64,000 nt of DNA from Usnea hakonensis (GCA_013423325.1 BLJB01000227.1:66917-130916), one strand, 5' to 3'; shown: positions 43,501 to 57,902, numbered from the stretch's first letter. Notes: generated by a model from the sequence alone, not told the origin. Numbers and translations are program-made.

Positions 43501-45689
43501 TTGTTAAATGGCCTCCTCCTACGAATCTGAAAGAGGTGCAAGGCTTTATCGGATTTGCTAACTTCTATAGGCGTTTCATCTATGAGTTCTTAAAGCTGGT
43601 AAAGCCCTTGGTGCTCCTTACTAGAAAGGATACTCTATTCGTGTGGAATAAGGCCTGCTTAGAAGCCTTTGAGAGTCTTAAAAAGCAAGTGGTGAACGCC
43701 CTAGTACTAAAGCACTTTGATCTAAAGAGACAGGCTATACTCGAAATTGACGTGTCCGATTTCGTCACCGGTGGAATCCTGTCCCAGTATGACGATGAGG
43801 GTATACTCCACCCGGTGGCCTTCTATAGCAAGACGATGGTCCCTGCGGAGTGTAACTATTATATATACGACAAAGAGTTACTGGCAATTATTAGATGCTT
43901 CGAATACTGGCGCCCCGAACTCGAGTATACTGATTTACCTGTTTAAGTCTTTACCGATCACCAGGCCCTGAAGACCTTTATAGAAAATAAGGAGCTCACT
44001 CGCCGTTAGGCTCGTTACCTAGATATCCTATCTGAGTTCAATTTCTAGGTAATCTTCCGCGCAGGCAAAAGCAACTCGAAAGCAGACGCCCTCACCAGAA
44101 TAGCGAACGCTCGCCCTATAGATTAGGAGGACGAGAGGATGCGTTAATAACACCAGGTGATTCTGATACCAGACCGCGTCGATATTCGCGCTATGGATCA
44201 GGAGGAAGCGGGCCTATTCGAACGCGTTCACCAGGCAAACAAAGATAACCCCGGGTGTTAGGAATATAGAGACGCGGTAGCCAATAGTACTCGCAAGCTA
44301 TATGGAATCAAGCTCGAACAATGTCGAGTAGTAGACGGAGCACTCTTTAAAAGAGGCCTATTATAGGTCCCAGACTCCCTCTATACCTCAGTACTCCATG
44401 AGATTTATGACCAACCTTCAAGTGGTCATCCCGGAATAAGACGAACGGTGGATCTCCTGCGTCGATATTACTACTAGCCTGGCCATGTGGCAACGATTAG
44501 GCAGTACATCGCGAACTGTCATGACTGTCAACGTAGTAAGGCGCCTCGGAGCAAGACGAATAGATTGCTAGTGCCATTACTAATCCTATAGGCTCGCTGG
44601 CAAGATATATCGATGGATTTTATTACCGGCCTTCCTCTTTTAGAAGGATTCAATGCTATATGTACTCTTATCTGTCGCCTTACTAAGGAGCGATACTATG
44701 TACTATACTTCTGGGGTGACGATGGGACCTCTACTGAGTCCTTGGTATAGATCCTCCTCTGGAACTTGTATAGGCTCTATGGACTCCTAAGCTCTATCGT
44801 ATTAGATAGAGGCCCGCAATTTATATCTACCCTATGGAAGAGTCTATATAAGAGACTAAGAATCTAAGCTAACCTCTCTACCGCTTACTACCTATAAACA
44901 GATGGCCAGACTGAGAGAGCGAATTAGGATATCGAAAGAGGCCTCCGGACCTTCTGCAATTACGCACAGGACGATTGGGCTAAGTAGGTTCCTATAGTTG
45001 AGTTCGCTGATAATAGTAATACGGCCTTATCTACCTCTCTCGCTCCCTTCTTTATGAACAAAGGATTCAACCCCCGAATAAGCTTTGACCCTAATATAAC
45101 TAACTACGAGACTACAAGGGAGAGACTGCAAGCCTTAAAGGCCGAAGATATCACTAAGAGGATGGAAGAGATCCTGGAATATAGTAAGAAACACTTGGAG
45201 GCCTCCCAAATCGCGATGTAAAGACAAGCGAATAAGCATCGTAAGGAAGTCTTATTCGATGTCGGTAACCGAGTATAGTTATCCTCCAAGTATATCAAGA
45301 CGACGAGGCCCTGTAAAGACCTGGAAGACAAACAACTGGGTCCCTATGAGATCACCTAGCAAGTCGGTACCGCCTACCGCCTAGATCTCCCTCGTTTATG
45401 GCGGATCTATGACGTATTCCACCCACAGTATCTTCAGAAGCACCCCGATAACCCTCTTCCGGGACAGTAGAGGCCTCCGCCGAAGCCGAAGGTCTTACCA
45501 AAAGGCGACGAATAGGACGTTGATAACGTACTAGGCTCTCGCCGCTACTATAGCCGTCTATAGTATAAAGTCAAGTGGACTGATGTACCGAGGGATAATA
45601 AGTAGTATTATGTAGACTAGGGAGAGTTCGATAATGCTAAGGAGGTTGTCGACGAGTTCTATAAGCGATATCTAAAAGCAGCTCGTTAA
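40559..45689 (+). pseudogene. Gypsy copy 1 gag-pol
   Basis: Gag starts at ATG 40559 and ends near 41890 with a damaged CCHC knuckle (TYFKCYKKGHRVRDCP, first Cys to Tyr). The protease-like region is at about 42120-42420 (LVDTSTTRYCF, VILGKP). RT spans about 42850-43400: LRFCVDYRKLNALTKRNRYP, LTRLDI, YRVLPFGL and VYLDDILIYS (YLDD). RNase H is at about 43740-43900 (LEIDVSDFVTGGILSQ, YDKELLAI). Integrase is at about 44390-45100: HPGIRRTVDLL, NCHDCQRSK, DISMDFITGLP, VLDRGPQF and TDGQTERAN. A chromodomain at about 45540-45690 has YKVKWTD. Stops are nearly all TAG/TAA at Gln positions with some at Trp (V*LSSKYI, AK*VPIVEFA); YYL*TDGQ in place of YHPQTDGQ shows three adjacent C-to-T changes. Inactive. 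Confidence 0.92.
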
Positions 45690-46266
45690 TACTAAAACTT
45701 AGCCCTATTAAAGTAGTTTCGATTCGGTAATACCTCGGATATTGCGCTATTCGACTGCTTTCGCGAATTTGGGTTATCTCTTTCAGCAAATTGAGGTTAA
45801 AGAAAAAGCGACCAAAGGCTCTTACCTCTTAATATCCACGTTATATAAGGCCTACCACGTATGCTCCCCTCGTTGATACATACAAAAAGACCCTCCGACA
45901 CCATTCGGTATTACCCCTAGAGCCTTACCGTCCGGTGGTACCCTGCATCGAAATCACCTTCCGGCATTTGGCCAGATTTTTTTAGAGAAAGTTTATAATG
46001 AGGCTCCGCATAAGGCTCCGCATTAAGGTTCGGTTCGGTTCGGAAGTATCCGACTAATGAGAGGCCTTTATTCTATACTTCCTTCTCTGCTCAAAAATCG
46101 AATATCAAATGGTTATTCCGTACCTAAACACCCTTTTTGTCAACCATTTTATCAATCCATGACCAAATCGCTTTATACCGGGCGGCTTGAAATGGTATAA
46201 TATTATATTAATAATGAGTATTATCTCTTAAGGCATGCGGACATGCCTTCTAAGGGGGGGGGGTAA

Positions 46267-46462
46267 TGTTACGAGTGTGACTACTCGTAGGGCTGATTGC
46301 GCGGCTGAAGGAGACACGTGACACCCTTCCTATTCGGGTTTAGCGCCTTGGCACTTCTCTGCCTACATATCTTTCTTATACCTGTACATAGATTTTACCT
46401 CCTCATCAATTGAATCCTCGTTACATACCACTATTGACATATGTCTAGTTGCAGTCCTAACA
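46267..46462 (+). repeat. Gypsy copy 1, 3' LTR
   Basis: Pairs with 39810-40004 and is preceded by a poly-G polypurine tract. Confidence 0.93.
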
Positions 46463-47940
46463 AATCTTTCTACTCTAGGAGCTTTTCTAAGTATCCTATA
46501 GTCTTCTTCTTCGCGATCGCTTCCTATATTAATTATATCTCGTATTCTCTTCTTTCTAGACGGGACTACTATAAATCTATCGATAGTCTTTAACGCTTCG
46601 ATAGGCTTTACCCCTTCTAGGTTAGAGGCTATTATTAGCCTTAATATTAATTTTCTCGCGACTTTCTTAGTCTCTTATCTCTTTCTTAAATATATTCTCT
46701 AGTACGCTACGTAGCCCTTACTACTATATACCGCGTATACTCTATAGGCTCCCGGAGCTATCTTGCTATACTCCCTAGTATCGTACTTCTAATTATACTC
46801 GATATATCTAGTCTTATTTTTATAATAGGTAGCTATATAGCCCTACTTCTAATAGTTAAAGTACTATACCGCTCCGTATATATAGTATAATACCTCCTTC
46901 GCCTCCCCCGCCTTAACTAGGCCTCTTAGTACTAGCCTAGAGGCTATTTCTTCTATAATAATATTAATAATTAGTAACGAATACCTTTTCTTATCCTCTC
47001 CTAGAGCTAGTCTCCTTATACTCGCCATCTACTTCGCCTTTACTACGTTAAGGTCTAGGTATAGTCTCCTATTATCCTCTTATATCTTCCTCTTTACGGC
47101 TTCCTTATTTTTTATATCTATTATCTCGATCCTTATCCTATATACTATTATAATATAAATCCTCTTTACTATCTTCGCGGTCTTAAATTTCTTAGTAGTC
47201 TAGATTAGGTCTCCCTCTAGGAGCTCCTTCGCCTTCGCGCTAGCTATCTAGAGTTCTATATCCCTACTCTTTAGTCGCCGCGTTATTACGATATCTTCCG
47301 ATACGTATCCTACTATCTTAAAGGACGTAACGAGGTTTTCGCTAGTTACCTCTATAATAGATATCCTCTCCCCTTCCTCCTCTATTCTAACTAGGAGTTA
47401 TCTTATCTGCCTAGACTCTTCTATTATCTCTTTTTAGGTCTATACTACTAGCCCTCTCCTTAAGTCCTATATTAGTAACCCCGTAAAGGGGTTACCTTTA
47501 CTCTAGTATCCCCCTAGGGAGCCTTAGAGGGTTAGAGTACTTACTCTACTATCTACTAGGCTCTAGGATCTACGTACTTCCCTCTACGCGTAGGCTTCGA
47601 GGTCGATTTACTATCCTTTAATAAAGGTCTAGATACCTTCTAGATTCTTTATATATATTTCCTATACGGCCGCGCTTAGCTCTCCGAATAGCGTATTTTT
47701 AATAGCTTCTAATATAGTAATAGCGTTACTCGCTTATTCCTTTCTATTTGCCTAGCTTCTCCCGAGGTTCCTTTTATTAGTCGCCCCCCCTACTAGCTAG
47801 TTAGGGGCCTAGGTCGCGTATTTTTAACGCGTTTCTTCTACTACCGCCTTATCTTCTCTACCCCTATTGTTCGCTCTACTCCCCTCTACCCCTACCCTAA
47901 GTCGCTTACGTGCCTCGTACGCCTCGTTACCGCTATCAAC
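46463..47940 (-). mobile_element. Tad-like LINE, ORF1 region (minus strand), RIP-decayed
   Basis: The reverse complement reads as a gag-like ORF1 ending with remains of CCHC knuckles (YFNY*K*GYIATYYKNKTR and KYDTREY, Cys and His mostly changed to Tyr) followed by a charged tail (EALKTIDRFIVVPSRKKRI). This order is typical of Tad/I-clade LINE ORF1. It begins directly at the Gypsy 3' LTR. No RT domain of this LINE was found in the window. Confidence 0.6.
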
Positions 47941-49429
47941 TATGGATTGGAATGATCGTCCTTCCATCATCAAGTCCTAGTCTTATAACTTATATTAATT
48001 AGATATTACTATAACTCTATAGAGTTTTCTTAGACTATATAAATTATATAGACTATACTCGTCTACTTTATATTATTATTATAAAGTTTAAGAGTATCTA
48101 AAACTATATTTACTCTACCTATTTTTAGTACTATTAAATTATTAAGCAATCTAATTAAACCGAATAGTTATTACGTATCTCTAAGACTCTAAATAATTAA
48201 TTATAAAAATAAGAAGTTAATTTTATTTTACTAGTTATTCTAAATAATCTTTTATAACTATCTATTCTAACGTTTTAAGATAAATCGAAAGATACTACTA
48301 TCTAAAAGTCGCTTAGACTATTACTATATCTAAAAAGATACTAGATAACTAATTATAAGCTATTTTTATATTATTAATCTCTTTTTATAATCTGTTTCTA
48401 ATAAGTTTAATTAAAAGGTACTATTACTAATACTATACTATTAATTCTACTATTAATTTATAAGTAAGGGATTTAAATCTTACTATTAGAAATACTTTAT
48501 TTAACTATTTACTATATTAAATTAGAAGTTAATTAATCCTAATATTTAGTTATTATTTTAACTATAATTATTAAGCTACTATTATAATTATCGAGTACTA
48601 ATAGCGAGCGAACTACTAATTATATAATCTTAATAGATTTCGCCCTTACTTAAATTTCTACTAACTTTATACTAATTATTACTATTACTTTTAGAAATAG
48701 TAGCGCGTAAAGTTATAAATAAAAAAGAATATTTCGAAAGAGTAAAGAAATAGAATAAATATATATAATACTAAGCGTAACCTCTTTCTAGGGATATACT
48801 AATAATAGATAGAGATAGTACCTTCGACTAAATTTTAGAATTAATATATATACTCTAAACTTTATTCTATAAAATTAGAAGGTCTATATATATTATATAT
48901 AATCTATTTTATCTCTAGATTTTAATTAGTATATATTACTATTCTTTCTATACTCTAACTTCTAAGTAGAAAACTTAAATTATTATTAATTATAAAGAAG
49001 TAGATAGAATCTAATATATTATTAAATAGAATTAGCTATATAAATATTAATAATATTAAATACTCGTATAAGACTTCCCTTACTACTATTATAAACTTAA
49101 TATCTATAGTACTATCGAAAAGGGGGAATCTCGTAAATACGCTACTATCTAATTTCTAAATTACTTTAATAAATCTATTTAGAAGGCCCTAGAATACGAG
49201 TAAGATATATATTATCCGCCTAAATCTAGGGTATCTACTCTATCGACTTCTAATTTTTCTATTAACAAATTAATTCTTTTAATATATAGCGATACTAATT
49301 TATTTAGCTTCGAAGTTAAATCTTTATATACTCTATTACTATTAAACTATAGAGTACGAATCGATAAGAGTACTATCTCTACTAAAGATTAAGAAGCTTA
49401 AGAACTCTAAAGGATACTAGGTATAGAAA
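47941..49429. other. Very AT-rich RIP-decayed sequence, probably copia 5' region/LTR
   Basis: No readable protein. Its position upstream of the copia gag suggests that the 5' LTR and leader lie here, but no LTR pair could be matched by eye. Confidence 0.4.
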
Positions 49430-52400
49430 CGAGAAATAAGGATATAACTAATTACCTCGATACTATAGAAATATATTACTACTACCTAATTAATATTCCT
49501 AGCTAAAGTTACTTAGACTAATATTAATCGAATTATTACTACTAATAATAGGCGTATAGAAGATTAAGAACCTATCCTAGTCCCTAAAGTTAATAATACT
49601 AACTATAAGGATCGCTTCGATAAGTAGGAAAATAAGTATCTTCTAGCTTATAACGCGATACTTAGTAGCCTAGATATTAACTACTATAACGATTATAAGG
49701 AAAATACTACTAACGCCTACCTCCTCTAGATCGCTATCCGAATAAGTTATAAGTCTAAGGGGACTAGAACCCTTAATAATTACTACTACTAACTACTATC
49801 TCTTAAGCTTTTAGATTACTAGACTATTACTAAGTACGCCAGGAAGTTTAAAGAACTATATAATAATATTTTTAATATATATAATAAATTAGGCTTTAAT
49901 AAGAATCTCTTTATCTTCCTTTTTTATATTAGTCTTAATAAAGAATATAAAAACTACTTCTTAATCTATATCTAGACCTATTCGGCTATAGATAATAATA
50001 GAAATACTACTTTTAGCCTCGAGTACGCGATATAGTAATTTATTTAAAGTATAACTAATCCTTCTACTAATCGTACTAAATCTATACTAGGAATAGTAGT
50101 AATATAGTTAGAGGCGTATATCGTAATTACTCTTAAGATAGAGAAATTCTAGAATAGTATAGTTAAAGGACTAGACGTAGTCTATATCTAACGTTTAATT
50201 AAATTCTACTAGAATTATAAAAAGAACTATTATACCCGTAAGGAATATAAGGGTAGGATAAACTAACATAAGCGAACCTTAAATTATAGCCGGAACGATA
50301 ATAGTAAGTAATAGCGCGATAATAGAGATTATAAATATCGTAATAGCTATAATTAAAAGAGTAATTATTATAATTATTATAATTACTATAAAAAGTCTTA
50401 TAAGCCTTATTAAGATATTAACTCTACTTACTATAATACTACTAGTAAAGATAATTCGGCTTCTAATTCTAGTACTAATTAGGACTATAATAAGTATAAC
50501 TACTATATCACTATACTCCCTAAAGACGAGAAGCCCGAATCTTATATTATAGAAATTATTACTATTATTATATCTATAGAACCCGCTAAGCTCCTAATAA
50601 GGTAGGGTTTAAACTCGTACTATTTAGTCTATATAATATCTAACCGTTTAGTTTTTAAGATATATACGCTTACTATTAATAAGGACTATCGGCTAATTAG
50701 GGGAATTAGGGGATCCCTCTACCTAGTTAGTAAAGATAAAATTAATATTAATATTAATATTAGTAACTAATATTATCTACTAATCTTTAATAATATACTC
50801 TATATCTCTAATTTATCTATAAACCTAATTTTTTAGAGTAAGCTAATATAATTAGATTATTTAATAAAAATTATTTCTAGAGGAATCGAGATTAAAGTAA
50901 AAGGAATTACTACTTAGCTTATTAATAATAATATTTATTAGTTTAATATATAGGAGGATAATTCTAAATAGCTATCTATATTAGTCCTAATATTAAAGTA
51001 AGCCTCTAAATCTTATTTATCCCTAAAGAAGAAATCCCGCTCGGCTATAGTAGCTACTAATCTAATCGGAGGCCTAATTATCTCCCCCGTATCTATTAAT
51101 AATAGAAAGCGCTCCCGTATTTTCCGCTATAAGTCCGACTCTAGTATTAGCTCCGCTTCTAACTATAATAGCTCTAATTTGGATTTAGATTTAGATTCGG
51201 ATTCGGCCTTATATTTAACTTTAGAATTAGACTTAGGCGACTCTAGAATATCTAATTATAGAGATAAACTATAAAAAAGATAGAAGCGTAAGCCTAATTT
51301 TAAGATTATAGCTTATTATTATTATTATCTAGATTACTCTAGAGATATATAATAGCTTAAATACTATAGTATCGATCTATTAAAAGAAGTTATAGATAAA
51401 GTACTATATATATCTTATACTATTAAAAAGATATAGTAAGTAAGATATACTTTTTATATTTACTTTAGTAAATAATATTTAGATCTTATCTATAGTAATC
51501 TTAGCTAAATAGAAGAAATTAGGCTTAATTTTAAATACTTTATTATCTTTTTTAATAACTATATTAAGATCTTTAAGATAGAAATCTTTTATTTTAAAAA
51601 TAAAGTTTTTTCTACTTTTTATTATTATCTTATATATAATAAAAAAGATAATTTCCGGTATAACTATCTTTAAACTAATTAGGATAATAAGTACTCTAAC
51701 TATAAATTTAACTATTTTTATAAAAATAGTAGTATTATATAGAAGTCTACTATTCTAAATAATCTTAAATAGAATAACTTCTTTAAAAGACTTAATTAAG
51801 ACTTGAAAGAATATATCTTTATTATAATAAAAGAGATAGGTCTCTCTATAAAATATTAATCTTAATTAATAATAGTAGCTAGTTATTTATATAATTATTA
51901 TTTTATCTAGAGTCGTAAGTTAATCCTTTATAAGATTAAGATTAATATCTAGCTAAAGCTAAAATATCTCTATTCTATTAGCTTCTATAATTAGTATCTT
52001 ACTTAAAAGTCTAGTATTAGTTAGAAGACTAATTAAGATTATACTATTACTAAAAGTTCTATTAGACTTCTAGAATATAAGGGTAATCGGATCTATTAGA
52101 TACTACTTAAAGACGAAAGAACTTTTTATATATCTTAGATAATATAAAATAAGATTTTATCTAAATTCCTTCGCGTTAAGTAGCTAAAGCCTCCCCTAGT
52201 AAGGGAAATATCGCCGCTATTATTAATAACGCCGTTAACTTAGCCTAGAAAAGACTTAATATCTACTACTATAGATCCTTAAATTATTACTATAAAGGAT
52301 AAACTAGTATCTACTTCTACCCTTACTTCTATCCCTATAGCCTCTACTATACTAGTACTAACGCCTACTAGTACTTTACTAATATTAAGCTTAGAAAGCT

Positions 52401-54060
52401 TAGAATTATCTAGACCTTTTACGAATTACCTCGAACTATAATATTACGATCTCTTACTAGATCCTCTAGCCTTACTAGTATCTATTATCTAGGAATCCTA
52501 TAAGTTTAAGAGCTATAATAAAGTTATCTTAGATAATAATTTTAATAGTAATAATTAGGAGGCTACTATAGAAGATAAAGTTAATTCGTTAATAGAAAAT
52601 AGAATATAGGAGCTAGTAGATTATCTATTAAATTATAAGCCTCTAAAAGGTAAATAGGTATTTACCTTAAAGCGAGATCTAAAAGGAGAAGTTACTCGCT
52701 ATAAGATATACTAGATAATACTAGAATACTCTTAATATAAAGGCTTAGATTATAATAAGACTTTTATTTTAGTTATTAAGCCTATAAACTATAAGACCTT
52801 ATTTATTCTTATAGCGGCTCTAGATTAGAATCTAAAATAGATAAATATTAAAACTATTTTCTTATATAGAGTAGTTAAGGAGATTATTTATATAATATAG
52901 CTTATTAATTTTAAATTAAAATAATACCTTAATAAGATCTATAAGCTTAATAAGATCTTATATAATTTAAAATAATCTCTCTATATATAATATAATATCT
53001 TTTTTAATTTTATAAAGGAGTAAGGACTCTACCCTATTAATACTAATTATAATATATTTCCTAATAATTATACGGGTACTATTATAGCTCTATATATAGA
53101 TAATATATTTATAACTAGTTCTAATTATAGAGATATTTAATATATTAAGGATACTCTTAATACTCGATTTAAAATAACTAACTTAGGGCCTTATACTTAT
53201 TATCTAGAAATAATAGTAACTCGTAATAGGGCTAAAAGAACTATTTATCTTAAATAAACTAAATATATTAAATATATACTCCGCGATAATAATATATAGG
53301 AGGCTAAGCTAGTCTTTACTTCTATAGAGATTTTAGCTAAATATAAACTAATAGAGAATAATTATTAGACTATTTAGAAGAATAAGACTCGCTACTAATT
53401 AGTTATAGAATCTCTTATATATATAATATTTAGAACTCGATTAAATCTAGTATTTACTATCTTAATAGTTAATTACTATATATATAACCCAACTAAAAAG
53501 TATTAAAGGATAGTTAAAAAGATCTTTATATATCTTAAAAGGACTATTAATATAGAACTAATTTTTTAGAATACTCTTTTAAATTTAATTAGTTATAGAT
53601 AATATAACTACTTATTACTCTATTTCTAGCTATATATTTAATATAGAAAGTATAATAATTAGCTAATCCTTTAAGTACTAAACTACTATTACCCTCTCTA
53701 CTTATAAGGCTAAATATATTAGCTAAATATAAATTACTAAATAGGCGATTTAGTTATAAAGTCTACTAACTTCTTTATAATCTAGATATAGTAATAGTTT
53801 AGAAATAATTTTTATCTATAAGGATAACTAGGGGGTAATTATATTATTAAAAAACTCTAGATCTTATAGTTATATTAAGTATATTAATATTACTAATTAT
53901 TTCTATAGAGAGAAAGTAGCTAATAAATTAGTAGCCTTTAAATATACTCCTACTAATTTATAAGTTATTAATAGATTAACTAAGGCCCTTTCTAGGGATA
54001 AGTTTAAAGTATTTTATAAAACTATTAATCTAAGATAACTAAATTAACTACTAGATAGTT
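49430..54060 (+). mobile_element. Ty1/copia retrotransposon, heavily RIP-mutated
   Basis: RT is recognised by ALYIDNIFITSSNYRDI (YVDD box degraded to YIDN, about 53090-53140). RNase H and the C-terminus follow at about 53580-54040 with REKVANKLVAFKYTP and RLTKALSRDKFKVF, matching the usual copia end. Upstream is an integrase-like and long linker region (about 50500-52500) and a gag-like region (49430-50500). Stops occur in every frame. LTRs were not identified. Confidence 0.75.
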
Positions 54061-54218
54061 TATAGGAGCTATTTATCCTTTCTAATTCTTAGTTATTATT
54101 AAGATTAGTTTATAATTTACCCCTCCTAGACCTCCTTTTTAAATATATTATTACTATTATTATTATCCCCTTTTAGCGCTTTAAATATTAAATTATCTAG
54201 TCTCTTAGTACTAAATTA

Positions 54219-54310
54219 ATTCTATTAACTAGTCTAGATAATTCGGCCTATTAGCCCTATTAACTAGTCTAGATAATTTAGTTTATTAATCTTATTAACT
54301 AGTTTATACT
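54219..54310. repeat. About 40-bp tandem repeat, 2-2.5 units
   Basis: ATTAACTAGTCTAGATAATT followed by YGGCCTATTA recurs, located 3' of the copia coding region. Confidence 0.7.
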
Positions 54311-54959
54311 TAATAGACTTTCCCCTTATATCTTTTCTCTTTATTATTAATTATTAATTAATCCTTTTCTTTTCCTCTTTAAAGCTAATTCTAACTATTA
54401 ATATATAAGGGCCTTTTAATCCGCCTTATATAGGTCTTTATAGTATTATTTTAGCTCTAAAGTATTACTTCTAGTCTTATAGCTATTTATCTAGCTACTA
54501 TTTAACTACTATAGTTATTATAGCTACTTAGGGTATTCCTCTTATAGTATATAGACCTCTATATATATTCTCCGACCTCGTTTTACTTAAAATTTAATAT
54601 ATACTTACTAGATATTAAAAAAGATTTTTAAATAACCGTATTTTTACGAAAAGTAGAAAGTTTATATAGTAATACTATTATAGAATTAAGTATCGAGGTA
54701 TTATATAGCCTAATAGTTACTACTATATTATTATATTACCTCTACTATTCTAATATTACTATTATATAGTATAAAGTTAATATAGAAGTTAGAATTTAAT
54801 TTTTTAGAAGAAGAAATATACTCGAGTAGAAGTATTAAAATAGAAAGGTTTACCGAGTTATATAACTTTATTATATAACCTTGGCGCCTTAGTATTTTAT
54901 AAATAGTCTTATATATTTCTTATACTTCCATAATTAATAAACTAATAATAAGTGTTCTA

Positions 54960-56790
54960 CATACCTACTTTCAACATAAAAATCTAGATACCTAAATTCT
55001 AGCTTAAAAGAAGGATATCCCTATTATTTAAATAGCTCTTTTAATATCTATCTAGAGTAGAGAAGTCTTATAATCTACTATTCTAACCTTTAAACTAAAA
55101 CTAGATAAGCTCTAACTTAATCTAGAAGCTAAATTAGATTTAGAAGATACTATTTAATTAGTCTATACGAATAGTAAGTAAGTCTAAATTATAATTAATA
55201 CTCTTTAAATAGATATCTAGAAGCTAAAAGGTTTCCCTCTATTAGAATATAAATTATATAATAATAGGGTCTACTTTAGAGATAGACTCTTTATTTCTAA
55301 TAATAATAAACTACGTTTATATTTTATTAAACTTACCTATAATACGCCTATAGTAGAATATCTAGATTATATTAAAATTTATAAGATTCTAATTTACTCT
55401 TATTACTAGCTAGAAATCTTTAACTTTATAAAATAATTTATTACTAATTATTATAATTACGCCTATACTAAAGTCTTTTATAAGAAGTACTTAGGACTTT
55501 TAAGGTCTCTATCTATATTATAAAGGCGATAGGCCTATATCTTAATAAATTTTATTATTAGGTTATCTTTAAATATTAATTATTATAAATAAGAGTATAT
55601 TAATATTCTTATTATTATAGATTAATTAATAAAAATAGTAAAGTATATTTATATAAATAGGATTATAGCTAAAAACATAGTCTAGGCCTTTTATCTTTAA
55701 TTTTAGAAAGACTATAAATTACTCTATAATTTTATTATTAACTAGGATACCTAATTTAAGAGCTATTTTTAATATAAACTATATATCTATTATAAAATTA
55801 AGACTAGCCTCTTTATTACCTTCTATCTAGAAATAAATAGATAAACTAAACGAGTAAATATAATATTAGAGTAATATTTCTAAATCTTTATAAACTTCCT
55901 TTAAGACGATTAGGCTAAATAGCTCCCCTCGACTAAATTTACTATTAATAATTATTTATTAGAAGCTATCTAGCTTACCCTATTCTTTATAAATTTAGGT
56001 TAATACTCCTATATAGACCTTAAATCTAGTTTATATTAGAAAGACTATATAATAAATTACCGCTAGCTCTAGAATAGACTATATATTAATAGCTTCGCCA
56101 AGTAAATAAACTATATTAACGAAACTCTATAGATCTAAATAATACTTATTTAAATTATCTAAAAGAAATTCGCTAATCGGACCTAATAATCTACCCCTAA
56201 ATACTAGGTATAAGACTTAGTATAGTTAAATATTTAGAACTTATAATTCTAATATATCTTAAAGAAGCTTTTAGAGAAATTTAAAGGGCCCTTCTCTATT
56301 ATAGAGATAATTAGAATCTATATTTATTAGCTAAAGTTACCCCTAGATTAATTATATTATAATATCTTCTATACTAATCTCTTATAGTCTATAGTCTTTA
56401 ATCTAATATCTAACTAAGCCCTCTTAGTTCTATTTTTTTTCTCTTAACGCCTAGAACTAAAATATCCAGATAGTAGAGTTAATTAAAGATAATAAAATAG
56501 AATAGGGTACCCTTAAATTTAAAGTTAAATAGAAAGATATTTACTACTATATTTAGAAAATTCTAGAATATATTTATATAGTTTTTAACGCCCTAGACGA
56601 CTACTTTTAATAATATCTAGATCGTATCGACTATACTATTTAGATTATATATAAAGAAAATCTAGGCGATTTTAATATAAAGTCTAATTCCGACTTAAAA
56701 GATAATCTATTTATATCTATTTATTCCGAAAGCCCTAAATAAATTAATATTAAATTATCCGGAGTTTAATCTTAGGGGGGGGTACTATTA
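54960..56790 (+). mobile_element. Second Gypsy family, 3' half (RNase H-integrase-chromodomain), RIP-decayed
   Basis: Readable remnants are IIID*LIKIVKYI, QAFYL, INQDTQFKSYF, and NR*TKRVNIILE*YL for the integrase region and GTLKFKVK*KDIYYYIQ for the chromodomain, ending at a poly-G polypurine tract (about 56774-56782). It differs from the copy 1 family in sequence. The 5' half and RT are absent. Confidence 0.7.
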
Positions 56791-57030
56791 TAATTTCTTT
56801 TTATATATATAGTATATAATATCGAATTTATATTTACTTATTCTAAATATATATATTAATTATTAGCGTACGGAGTATAGGTATTTAAAGGGCTAATTTT
56901 TTAAGTAAACTCTCTTTCTCTTTCTTTCCTCTTCGTATTCGTCTTATATAACTAGCCTCTACTATAGTTAGTAAAGCTAAATTATTAATACTAATCTTTA
57001 CGCTCGTGAATCTTTGCCCGAATCTTAATA
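56783..57030 (+). repeat. Presumed 3' LTR of the second Gypsy family
   Basis: Follows directly after the polypurine tract. Its 3' end is not definable because no partner LTR is present. Confidence 0.5.
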
Positions 57031-57305
57031 AATCTAATCTATATATCTAGTCTTATTTTTATAATATATATCTAGCTATATAGTTTTATTCTTAATAATT
57101 AAAGTGTTACGCTATATTATATATATAATATAATATCTTTTTATTTTTTCTTCCTTAATTATATCTTTTAATATTAATCTAAAGGCTATATTTTCTATAA
57201 TAATATTAATAATTAATAATAAATAGTACTTTTTATTTTCTCTCTATACTAGTTTTTCTATATTTACTATCTATTTTATTTTTATTATATCTAATATTAG
57301 GACTA
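57031..57305 (-). mobile_element. Second fragment of the Tad-like LINE ORF1
   Basis: Collinear with about 46795-47065 (the CTAGTCTTATTTTTATAATA start is shared) but with more C-to-T/G-to-A changes. It is the same ORF1 segment, so this is a separate copy and not the other half. Confidence 0.65.
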
Positions 57306-57901
57306 TAACTAGATTAAGTTAATAGTAGTATATAACGAGGATTTAATTAATAGGGAGGTGAAATCTATATATAGATATAAGAAAGATATATAGACTAAAG
57401 TAATACTAAGACGCTAAACCCGAATAGAAAGAAGGTTATATATCTCCTTTAGCTCTATAAATAGTTATACTTATAATATTATTCCCCCCCCCTTAGAAGA
57501 TATATCTACAGGTCTTAAAAAATAATATCTATTATATATATAATATTATACTATTTAGGGGTTTCCGAAATAAAGCGATTTAATTATAGATTTATAAAAT
57601 AATTAATAAAAAGATATTTTAATATAGAATAGTTATTTAATATTCGATTTAGAAGTAGAGATAAAATTGCTAAATAAAGGCTTCTTATTAGTTAGATCCT
57701 TTCGAGCTAATTTAAACCTTAATTACGGAGCCTTATTATAAACTTTTACCGGAGGTAATTTCGATATAGGCTACTATCGACGATTGTAATACTCTAAAGA
57801 TAATACTGAATAGTATTAGAGGGTATTCGTATATATATTAATAATAGGAGTATATATAATAAATTTAACTTAATATAAATATTAAAAAGTAAGGGCCTTT
57901 A
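57306..57901 (-). mobile_element. Gypsy copy 3: inverted 3' LTR and 3' untranslated part
   Basis: The reverse complement of 57310-57480 matches the copy 1 LTR (TATTCGGGTTTAGCG core); a C-run at about 57481-57490 is the inverted polypurine tract, and 57490-57900 matches the reverse complement of about 45800-46250. It abuts the 5' LTR of copy 2, giving a head-to-head arrangement of fragments of one family. Confidence 0.75.
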
Positions 57902-57902
57902 G

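Larger units (their letters stand above)
39810..46462 (+). mobile_element. Gypsy LTR retrotransposon (chromovirus), copy 1, full-length and RIP-damaged
   Basis: Two LTRs of 195 and 196 bp (TGTTACGAG..CCTAACA) flank an internal region of about 6.3 kb with gag and pol in the order protease, RT, RNase H, integrase, chromodomain. A polypurine tract of about ten G (46252-46262) precedes the 3' LTR. LTR identity is high, with transitions such as CCCATATA/CCTACATA. The bases flanking the two ends differ (GTACT and AATCT), so no target duplication is seen. The coding region carries dozens of Gln-to-stop and some Trp-to-stop changes. Two N bases at 40053-40054 mark an assembly join. Confidence 0.93.
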
